Source: Saprospiraceae bacterium (lineage in GTDB: Bacteria > Bacteroidota > Bacteroidia > Chitinophagales > Saprospiraceae). From it: a DNA stretch of 8,796 nt. Position 1 is the stretch's first letter, and each line of letters opens with the position of its first letter. The notes under the pieces are model-generated. The model did no database searches and was not told where the DNA came from. It saw only the letters and a program-made list of their open reading frames with translations. The stretch is from NCBI GenBank assembly GCA_013042795.1, contig JABDPK010000106.1, positions 1 to 8,796 of the forward strand, written 5' to 3'. The translations under genes and the position numbers were made by a program. Positions 1-5,308 of the stretch are shown piece by piece.

Positions 1-412
1 AGGCGGCTTTTCCATCTACATAGAATACATAGAACCGGCAATTCTCATCGAAGTAAATATCTGCTTCAAGAAAGATATTGCCTTGCTTTGCAAAAAACTG
101 TCTTGCCATTGGCTTGCATCCTGAAGGTATAACTGTTTGAGCCTCGCGGGCAATATAACTGACATTGCTCCTGATACTGGCCTGCTGATCCTGGCTCATA
201 CTAAAGGGGAGATCATGAAATATATAATCAAGTAGATCAGCATTGTTCCAGACATCCATTACAAGTTCCTGTGGTATGCTCTTAAATCCCTGCTGCGACT
301 GATTGCTTGTTTGGGAAACTGTCTCCTGCGTGACCGTCCCCGATTTCTCAGGGGATGGTTTACATGAAATCAAACCGAGGAGAAAAACGATACAGAATAT
401 GTTTTTTATCAT
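1..412 (-). CDS. Putative outer-membrane or periplasmic lipoprotein, 3' part missing (runs off left edge)
   Basis: An open frame of 137 codons reads leftwards from ATG at 412-410 to the window edge with no stop. The N-terminus is a lipoprotein signal: Met-Ile-Lys-Asn, a hydrophobic stretch at about residues 5-15, then the lipobox Leu-Ile-Ser-Cys with the lipidated Cys at 17. Residues 18-42 are a Ser/Thr/Gln-rich linker. After that comes a folded-looking segment with two further cysteines (about residues 101 and 126) that could form a disulfide, and a strand pattern Phe-Tyr-Val-Phe-Tyr-Val-Asp-Gly near the edge. The start follows the stop of the upstream barrel gene by 3 bases (TAA ATA ATG), so the two are almost certainly co-transcribed. 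I do not recognise the family. The linker has no clear acidic surface-export signal, so which face of the outer membrane it occupies is open. The reading frame and lipobox are seen directly; the envelope role is inferred. Confidence 0.75.
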   Translation of the reverse strand, partial: MIKNIFCIVFLLGLISCKPSPEKSGTVTQETVSQTSNQSQQGFKSIPQELVMDVWNNADLLDYIFHDLPFSMSQDQQASIRSNVSYIAREAQTVIPSGCKPMARQFFAKQGNIFLEADIYFDENCRFYVFYVDGKAA

Positions 413-415
413 TAT

Positions 416-1024
416 TTAGAAATTATAATCCGTTCTTAAAGTCCAAAAATAACTAACCAGGCTGTCAGTATTTATAAACCTGTCACTCTTAAATAGCCTG
501 GTAAATGATCGGGTGAACCGTGCCGTAAATGTCCAACGGGCATTGATTGAATAACTGGGGCCGATCATCCAGCTGATATCTGTCGTATTAAACTTTGTGA
601 TATCTTCTTCATACAATCCATTGGCTGAAGTGATATTCATCAGATATCCATAGGTTAACCCGGCATGCAATTTTATTTTGTAGTAGTCTTCACCATCAAT
701 ATACCAGTCTTTTATACTTACATAAACAGGTATTTCAAGATAATCGAGATGTGTCTTCTGAATATCTCCGGATCCTAAAAACCCGGACTGACTTCCTCTT
801 TGACTATATAATAATTCCATATTTAGATCTAATTTCTTCCTGATCTCGTAGGATAACTTCAATCCTGTGCTCATTCCAACCTTATCGTAGCCCAACAAAC
901 CATCACCATCAATCTGGGCAAGTGTCAGCCCCAGCACTGCACTACCCCTGAAAGCATTCTGTGCATTCAGGAAATTGAGCGAAAAGAGCACAATCAGAAA
1001 AAATAAAACAAATCTTAAATTCAT
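416..1024 (-). CDS. Outer-membrane beta-barrel protein, PorT-like (OMP_b-brl_2 type)
   Basis: The protein has about 202 residues. A signal peptide opens it: Met-Asn-Leu-Arg, a strongly hydrophobic core, then Asn-Ala-Gln as a likely signal peptidase I site. The mature part shows alternating strands typical of the small 8-stranded barrels often auto-named PorT family: an early Gly-rich strand with Ile-Asp-Gly-Asp-Gly, a Gly-Tyr-Asp-Lys-Val-Gly turn, then Glu-Leu-Leu-Tyr-Ser-Gln-Arg-Gly. It ends in Phe, as barrel proteins often do. I prefer ATG at 1024-1022 because it gives a classic basic n-region. An in-frame ATG at 1039-1037 would add Met-Asp-Ile-Tyr-Asn and lies inside a palindrome. It is first in a minus-strand operon with the lipoprotein, 3 bases apart, and divergent from the gene at 1083. 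The PorT-like label is a fold family only and does not mean the T9SS component PorT. Its ligand or partner is unknown. Confidence 0.85.
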   Translation of the reverse strand: MNLRFVLFFLIVLFSLNFLNAQNAFRGSAVLGLTLAQIDGDGLLGYDKVGMSTGLKLSYEIRKKLDLNMELLYSQRGSQSGFLGSGDIQKTHLDYLEIPVYVSIKDWYIDGEDYYKIKLHAGLTYGYLMNITSANGLYEEDITKFNTTDISWMIGPSYSINARWTFTARFTRSFTRLFKSDRFINTDSLVSYFWTLRTDYNF

Positions 1025-1034
1025 ATTATATATA

Positions 1035-1048
1035 TCCATATATATGGA
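1035..1048. promoter_or_regulatory. 14-bp perfect palindrome in the divergent intergenic region
   Basis: TCCATATATATGGA reads identically on both strands. It lies between the divergent barrel gene and the gene at 1083. It overlaps the upstream alternative ATG of the barrel gene and is 8 bases from the candidate -7 element of the rightward gene. A shorter related palindrome, CCATATGG at 1079-1086, covers the start codon of the rightward gene. It could be a regulator site or simply an AT-rich coincidence; only the symmetry is observed. Confidence 0.25.
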
Positions 1049-1055
1049 AAACCTT

Positions 1056-1063
1056 TATATTTG
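1056..1063 (+). promoter_or_regulatory. Candidate Bacteroidota -7 promoter element for the 1083 gene
   Basis: TATATTTG matches the Bacteroidota -7 consensus TAnnTTTG at all fixed positions. It ends 19 bases before the ATG at 1083, which would give a leader of only about a dozen bases. No TTG/TTTG -33 element is seen at 17-23 bases upstream, which weakens the call. On the opposite strand, TATAATTG (1073-1066) matches the same consensus at all fixed positions but one and could serve the barrel gene. Confidence 0.35.
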
Positions 1064-1082
1064 AGCAATTATAAAATTCCAT

Positions 1083-1373
1083 ATGGCCGTAAAATATAAC
1101 AAAACTACATTATCTAATTTAGAACAATTATTTAAGGAAGCTGATTTTACTATCAGGTATGAAAAAGGACATTTCAGATCTGGATATTGTCTCATTCATG
1201 ATAAAAAGGTGATTATAATCAACCGGTTTTTTGATGAAAAAGGCCGGATTGAAAACTTCCTTGATATTCTAAACCAGGTAAAAATTACTGACAACCTTCT
1301 TTCACAAAGAAGTAAAGAATTTCTGAGCGTCATTGAGAAAAGCTATGCCGAAGATTCTAAATTAGTGGCATAA
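1083..1373 (+). CDS. Conserved-looking small protein of unknown function, 96 aa
   Basis: This is a soluble 96-residue protein with no signal peptide or membrane segment, so probably cytoplasmic. The middle carries a run of short strands, Ile-Arg-Tyr-Glu-Lys-Gly-His-Phe-Arg-Ser-Gly-Tyr-Cys (about 24-36) and Lys-Lys-Val-Ile-Ile-Ile-Asn-Arg-Phe-Phe (about 41-50). A helical C-terminus follows, Glu-Asn-Phe-Leu-Asp-Ile-Leu onwards. From memory, similar small proteins with the same Glu-Lys-Gly-x-Phe-x-Ser-Gly-Tyr-Cys pattern occur beside MBL-fold hydrolases in other Bacteroidota, but I cannot confirm this here and know of no assigned function. The stop is 9 bases from the GTG of the MBL hydrolase gene, so the two should be co-transcribed and perhaps translationally coupled. 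The ATG at 1083 is the natural start, because it directly follows the candidate promoter and the frame has no better upstream codon. Confidence 0.8.
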   Translation: MAVKYNKTTLSNLEQLFKEADFTIRYEKGHFRSGYCLIHDKKVIIINRFFDEKGRIENFLDILNQVKITDNLLSQRSKEFLSVIEKSYAEDSKLVA

Positions 1374-1382
1374 TCTAACCAC

Positions 1383-2144
1383 GTGAAAATAACTGCGTTA
1401 GGAACCGGCACTTCTCAAGGTGTACCCATACTTGGTTGTTCCTGTAAAGTCTGTCTCTCCAAAAATGCAAAAGATAAAAGACTGCGTTCTTCTGTTTTTA
1501 TTGAATATAAAGGCAAAGGCATTCTTATTGATATAGGACCTGACTTCAGGCAACAATTCCTTACAAATAATCTCCACACCGTTGACGCCATTCTATTAAC
1601 CCATGAACACAATGACCATATTATTGGCCTGGACGAAATAAGGGCTATAAACTTTACTCAAAAGAAGTCCATCCCTTTTTATGCCAGATCAAGTGTTGCA
1701 GCACAGATCAAATCAAGATTCCCCTATGCATTCCCCGAAAATCCATTTCCAGGAATGCCCCGACTTGATCTGCACATTATCGATGAATCTTCATTTCAAA
1801 TTGACGATATAAAAATTCATCCCATTAAAGTAATGCACGGCAATCTGTCCATCCTGGGATTCCGAATCAATAATTTTGCATATATCACAGATGCAAATCA
1901 TATTCCTGAGAGTGAATTGGACAAATTAAAAGATCTCGATGTATTAATTATCAATGCTCTGCAAATCCGTGAGCATTATTCTCATTTCAACCTGGAACAA
2001 AGCCTGGAAGAAATAAAAAAAATCAATCCGAAGAAAGCTTTCCTGACTCACATCAGTCATAACCTTGGTCTCGCAGAAGAAATTGAGGCTCAATTTCCGG
2101 TTAATGTCCGCTTGTTACATGACAGGATGGAGATAATATTGTAA
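1383..2144 (+). CDS. PhnP-like metallo-beta-lactamase-fold hydrolase (GTG start)
   Basis: This 253-residue MBL-fold enzyme is probably a cytoplasmic phosphodiesterase acting on cyclic phosphates or nucleotides; the substrate is not known. The N-terminal Gly-Thr-Gly-Thr-Ser-Gln-Gly-Val-Pro (7-15), followed by Cys19, Cys21 and Cys24, resembles PhnP (COG1235 type), where cysteines in this region bind an extra structural zinc. The metal motif is His74-Glu-His76-Asn-Asp78-His79. Other likely ligands are His152 (Val-Met-His-Gly), Asp170 (Ile-Thr-Asp) and the C-terminal Thr-His-Ile-Ser-His (His223/His226). The tail has His-Asp-Arg-Met-Glu where relatives have an Asp-Gly-Met-type sequence. The start is GTG at 1383: no in-frame ATG precedes the catalytic motif, and translation from GTG yields the expected family N-terminus. 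It follows the 96-aa gene by 9 bases. There is no phn operon nearby, so a role in phosphonate use is not supported. Confidence 0.88.
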   Translation: MKITALGTGTSQGVPILGCSCKVCLSKNAKDKRLRSSVFIEYKGKGILIDIGPDFRQQFLTNNLHTVDAILLTHEHNDHIIGLDEIRAINFTQKKSIPFYARSSVAAQIKSRFPYAFPENPFPGMPRLDLHIIDESSFQIDDIKIHPIKVMHGNLSILGFRINNFAYITDANHIPESELDKLKDLDVLIINALQIREHYSHFNLEQSLEEIKKINPKKAFLTHISHNLGLAEEIEAQFPVNVRLLHDRMEIIL

Positions 2145-2216
2145 AATCTCTTTCAATTCATTAAATTGAAGCCGTAAGTAAATCTATACCTGAGTTTCGT
2201 AATATTTAATTGGCTA

Positions 2217-3185
2217 ATGACTGTAAGCAGGATATTGTTATCAATAATGATTCTGGTCTTTATCCTTCCCGGAAAGGGAAACGGACAACAATACCCGCAA
2301 AATTCGCTTTACCTGATTGATAAATACAATATCAACCCCGCTTATGGTGGTCTTGACCGGTCTTTAAGTGCCAATTTCAATTACAGGACCCAATGGCAGG
2401 ATATTACAAAAAATCCAAAATCGTTTTACTTCAATGCCCACATGCCACTATATATTATCAATGGCGGTGTCGGTTTTTCACTTCAAAGCGATGTGGTAGG
2501 TTCTATAAAAACGACCAGGCTCAACTTCTCATATAATTATGTGTATCCTATTTCCGGAGGAGTTATTTCAACTGGTGGAAGCCTGGGCTTGAAACAACAC
2601 AGGATCAACGGAGCTGAAATCATAACACCTGGAGGAATCTACGAGCCCGGAATTATTTCCCATGAAGATCCTATCTTATCAGAATCAACCATGAACGGTA
2701 TATCACCGGATTGGACAATAGGTGTGTTTATTGGACAGGACTATTTTGACCTTGGAATTACTATGTCAAATATTACCCTGTCTTCTTCAAGTTTTGATAA
2801 TTTTACCTTCAATCAATCAAAACATATAAGTCTATTTGGACAGATCCCATTATTGATAGGTGATTTTGAGGTTTATCCTTCATTCTTATTAAAATCTAAT
2901 TTCAAATCATATCAGAGCGACATTTCCTGCCTCATAAAAAGTGGCAATATTTTTGGAGGTATGAGTCTGCGAGGTTTCAATGAAAAGTCATTGGATTCGT
3001 TTATAGTAATAGGTGGTCTTAAGATAAATGAGCATTATACATTATCATACAGCTATGATATGGGTATAAGTGCATTACGCGAAGTATCACAAGGTTCGCA
3101 TGAAATAAACATCAATTACAATCTGAATAAGCGTATTGGGATTGGTTTACCACCGGATATTATTTACAATCCGAGAAATCTTTAA
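2217..3185 (+). CDS. PorP/SprF family type IX secretion-associated outer-membrane protein
   Basis: This 322-residue protein has a signal peptide (hydrophobic residues about 6-18, cleavage near Gly23/Gln24). It then has the family hallmark Gln-Gln-Tyr-Pro ... Tyr-Asn-Ile-Asn-Pro-Ala-Tyr-Gly-Gly at about 24-45. An Arg-x-Gln-Trp (57-60) region and repeated Gly/aromatic strands of a predicted barrel follow. PorP and SprF belong to one family; PorP is needed for T9SS function in P. gingivalis, and SprF helps deliver or anchor the adhesin SprB in Flavobacterium johnsoniae. Genomes usually hold many paralogs, often paired with a large secreted substrate. Here it instead lies just upstream of gldK, as porP does in P. 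gingivalis, which favours a core role. I leave the symbol empty because sequence alone does not separate PorP from SprF or other paralogs. The 191-bp gap to gldK suggests that transcription of the two can be separate. No convincing own promoter is seen in the 72 bp upstream. Confidence 0.88.
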   Translation: MTVSRILLSIMILVFILPGKGNGQQYPQNSLYLIDKYNINPAYGGLDRSLSANFNYRTQWQDITKNPKSFYFNAHMPLYIINGGVGFSLQSDVVGSIKTTRLNFSYNYVYPISGGVISTGGSLGLKQHRINGAEIITPGGIYEPGIISHEDPILSESTMNGISPDWTIGVFIGQDYFDLGITMSNITLSSSSFDNFTFNQSKHISLFGQIPLLIGDFEVYPSFLLKSNFKSYQSDISCLIKSGNIFGGMSLRGFNEKSLDSFIVIGGLKINEHYTLSYSYDMGISALREVSQGSHEININYNLNKRIGIGLPPDIIYNPRNL

Positions 3186-3218
3186 AGAATATTTAAAAAT
3201 TAAAAAGAAAATAAAATA

Positions 3219-3317
3219 AGCCCCCTAATACAAGCGTTAAACTAATTGCTAAGTTAAACTTTAGTAAGGGCAATATTATTTTGGGGCTAAATTTTTGTTT
3301 TAAACAACAAAGTTTAA
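3219..3317 (+). promoter_or_regulatory. Structured leader between the porP-like gene and gldK
   Basis: The gap 3186-3376 holds several self-complementary segments. AGCCCC (3219-3224) pairs with GGGGCT (3283-3288), which is followed by a T-rich stretch. Inside the loop, AAGT-TAA-ACTT (3251-3261) forms a small hairpin. TTAAACTTT (3254-3262) is a perfect 9-base match to AAAGTTTAA (3309-3317), and this long-range pairing crosses the first and competes with the small hairpin. GTTAAACT occurs twice (3236-3243, 3253-3260). This could be an attenuator, a weak terminator for the porP-like gene, or chance in AT-rich DNA. No known riboswitch class is recognised. Confidence 0.3.
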
Positions 3318-3322
3318 TTTTA
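3294..3322 (+). promoter_or_regulatory. Candidate promoter of the gldKLMN operon
   Basis: TTTG at 3294-3297 and TAATTTTA at 3315-3322 are separated by 17 bases. The first fits the Bacteroidota -33 element and the second fits TAnnTTTG except for its last base. The predicted transcript would start near 3329 and leave a leader of roughly 48 bases before the gldK ATG. The region is AT-rich, so the match is suggestive only. It overlaps the 3' arm of the long inverted repeat described for this gap. Confidence 0.3.
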
Positions 3323-3376
3323 CACGTCATTGAAAATTGGCATTGTAAGAAATCGGCTAAAATCAGTTAAATAAAC

Positions 3377-4612
3377 ATGAAAAGAAAAGCATTTTTTGCA
3401 TTTGGCTTAATCATATTTATGTTAAGCTCATGTGGAAGAGACGGGTCAGGAGAGCTAATTGGAGTGCAGGACAGACCCGGCTGGAACGGAATCAATCCCT
3501 TTGGTATGGTATATGTCCCTTCGGGTACTTTGACTATAGGTCAGAGTGACCAGGATATCTTCTCAACTTATACCCAAAGACCAAAACAAATCTCAATCGC
3601 CGGGTTCTTTATGGACGATACGGAGATTACCAATAACGAATACAGACAATTTGTTTATTGGGTAAGAGATTCAATTGCTCACGTGATCATGGGCGACTCC
3701 TACGAAGATGAATTCGGCAACGAAAGGCTGGACTGGGAGTTGGAACTTGACTATAACGACGAGACCCTTGATGAAATGTACTATGAAGGTGATATGCGTC
3801 TGTATGAAGGTGAGCGTGCCATGGATACCAGGCAATTTAATTATACATACAAATGGATTGACTGGCAGAAGGCTGCTCATAGCCCTGGCGCTATCAGATC
3901 AAGCCTGCTCAACGAGCAAACGTTAAACGTTTATCCGGATACACTGGTGTGGATTCGTGATTTTTCATATTCTTATAACGAGCCTTATTCAAGAAATTAT
4001 TTCTGGCATCCGGCATTTGATGATTACCCGGTCGTTGGTGTAAACTGGAAACAGGCGAAGGCCTTTTCCCACTGGAGAACCAAACTCTGGAATTCATTCA
4101 AAGGTGAAGATCAGCCAAATACTGAAGAATTCAGGTTACCTACTGAAACTGAGTGGGAATGGGCTGCAAGAGGCGGACGTGAAATTGCACCTTACCCATG
4201 GGGAGGTTACTATATCAGGAACGCTAAAGGATGTCTCCTTGCGAACTTCAAGCCGGGAAGAGGAAATTATCCTGAAGACGGTGGCTTTTATACTGTAAAA
4301 GCAGATGCTTACTTCCCTAATGATTATGGTCTATACAATATGGCCGGAAATGTTTCAGAATGGACTGAAACTGCTTTTCACCCAAATGCTTATTCTCATA
4401 CACACGATCTGAATCCGGACATTAAATATGATGCAAAAGATGACGATCCTGAATCATATAAGAGAAAAGTAATCAGAGGTGGATCCTGGAAAGATATTTC
4501 TCACTATTGTCAAACAGGGACGAGAAACTGGGAATATCAGGATACAACGAAATCTTATATTGGATTTCGCTGCGCTTTAACCTTCCTTGGAAGGTCCTTA
4601 AGTGACTTTTAA
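3377..4612 (+). CDS. gldK: GldK/PorK, T9SS outer-membrane-ring lipoprotein with FGE-sulfatase fold
   Basis: This 411-residue lipoprotein has a basic n-region, a hydrophobic core and the lipobox Leu-Ser-Ser-Cys with Cys19 lipidated. The rest is an FGE/SUMF1-type domain: Met-Val-Tyr-Val-Pro-Ser-Gly (44-50), Phe-Met-Asp-Asp-Thr-Glu-Ile-Thr-Asn-Asn-Glu-Tyr (78-89), Arg-Leu-Pro-Thr-Glu-Thr-Glu-Trp-Glu-Trp-Ala (253-263), Asn-Met-Ala-Gly-Asn-Val-Ser-Glu-Trp (321-329), Arg-Gly-Gly-Ser-Trp (367-371) and Gly-Phe-Arg-Cys-Ala (396-400). A long acidic, Tyr-rich insert at about 105-210 separates the first part from the core. By hand alignment the second catalytic Cys of true formylglycine-generating enzymes may be kept (Cys378) but the first is Asp373, so a structural role is expected. 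GldK/PorK forms with GldN/PorN the periplasmic ring beneath the outer membrane. FGE-fold paralogs such as GldJ exist, but gldL, gldM and gldN immediately downstream settle the identity. Confidence 0.95.
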   Translation: MKRKAFFAFGLIIFMLSSCGRDGSGELIGVQDRPGWNGINPFGMVYVPSGTLTIGQSDQDIFSTYTQRPKQISIAGFFMDDTEITNNEYRQFVYWVRDSIAHVIMGDSYEDEFGNERLDWELELDYNDETLDEMYYEGDMRLYEGERAMDTRQFNYTYKWIDWQKAAHSPGAIRSSLLNEQTLNVYPDTLVWIRDFSYSYNEPYSRNYFWHPAFDDYPVVGVNWKQAKAFSHWRTKLWNSFKGEDQPNTEEFRLPTETEWEWAARGGREIAPYPWGGYYIRNAKGCLLANFKPGRGNYPEDGGFYTVKADAYFPNDYGLYNMAGNVSEWTETAFHPNAYSHTHDLNPDIKYDAKDDDPESYKRKVIRGGSWKDISHYCQTGTRNWEYQDTTKSYIGFRCALTFLGRSLSDF

Positions 4613-4679
4613 TTGAGCAAACAGTTAAACAACAATATTAAATAATCGGTTAATAGCTAACTAAAAATTTCTAACTAAT

Positions 4680-5267
4680 ATGAGTTTTATAAAATCTAAA
4701 GGATTTAAATACCTTAAAAACTTGATCATCGGTGTAGGAGCGTCAATCGTAATGCTAGGAGCACTATTCAAAATTACGAGTCACCCTTTAGGTAACATCA
4801 TGATTACTGCTGGTCTTTTGACAGAAGCTTTCTTATTCTTCCTTCTTGGTGTTATTCCTCCTGAAAAAGATTACTATTGGGAAAAGCTATATCCTGGTTT
4901 AGATAGTTACACTTCGAATATTCCTCCTCTTACTGCTGGTCCTCAGAAAGGTTCATTGAGACCTCTGAATGCAGAGACTGTAGAAAGCAGACTGGGAAAT
5001 ATGCTGGATGAACTACAAGGTATGTCCAAGTCCCTGGGTAGCTTAAAAGCATTACAGGAAGTAGATTTCACTGAGACGAAATCCCAGATGGAGTCTATGA
5101 ATAACTTTTACGCGAAAATGAATGATGCTATGGCGACCTTGAGCGAGACCGTAGAAGATACTCAGATCTATAAAGATCAAATCGCTTCCTTGAACCAGAA
5201 TCTGACTTCATTGAATTCAGTTTACGGAAATGTATTGGGTGCATTCAGACAAGGCCTTACTTCCTAA
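4680..5267 (+). CDS. gldL: GldL/PorL, inner-membrane proton-channel subunit of the T9SS motor
   Basis: This 195-residue protein has two N-terminal membrane helices (about 14-32 and 37-59) joined by a tight His-Pro turn, then a cytoplasmic region. Glu49 lies in the middle of helix 2, the same place as the Glu essential for proton-driven rotation in F. johnsoniae GldL; Lys31 at the end of helix 1 is a likely partner. The post-membrane Pro-Pro-Glu-Lys-Asp-Tyr-Tyr-Trp segment is typical of the family. Residues about 97-185 look helical or coiled-coil, rich in Leu/Met/Gln. The C-terminus ends Tyr-Gly-Asn-Val-Leu-Gly-Ala-Phe-Arg. In the known motor five GldL surround two GldM transmembrane helices. 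The ATG at 4680 follows gldK by 67 bp; that leader has two copies of CTAACTAA (4657-4664, 4671-4678) and no Shine-Dalgarno sequence. Confidence 0.95.
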   Translation: MSFIKSKGFKYLKNLIIGVGASIVMLGALFKITSHPLGNIMITAGLLTEAFLFFLLGVIPPEKDYYWEKLYPGLDSYTSNIPPLTAGPQKGSLRPLNAETVESRLGNMLDELQGMSKSLGSLKALQEVDFTETKSQMESMNNFYAKMNDAMATLSETVEDTQIYKDQIASLNQNLTSLNSVYGNVLGAFRQGLTS

Positions 5268-5308
5268 GAATCCCATATAACTATTTTTTAATCTTTAAAA
5301 TCTAACGT

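Noticed and set aside
1415..1612. Antisense open frame inside the MBL hydrolase gene
   Set aside because: The sense frame encodes the complete zinc motif and family N-terminus. The antisense product has no recognisable features or start context.
1383..2144. Assignment of the MBL hydrolase as true PhnP of phosphonate metabolism or as RNase Z
   Set aside because: No C-P lyase genes are present, and the PhnP-like cysteine motif argues against RNase Z. Only the broader family is supported.
2152..2170. Inverted repeat TTCAATT/AATTGAA just after the MBL hydrolase gene
   Set aside because: The 7-bp stem is almost pure AT with no following T tract, so it is too weak to call a terminator.
3671..4298. 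Several short open frames on both strands inside gldK
   Set aside because: They overlap a gldK frame that is continuous and motif-rich throughout. The alternative products are low-complexity shadows.
5286..5300. TTTTAA/TTAAAA inverted repeat before gldM
   Set aside because: It is a 6-bp AT-only stem with a 3-base loop and negligible stability. It lies inside an operon gap of 41 bp where termination is unlikely.
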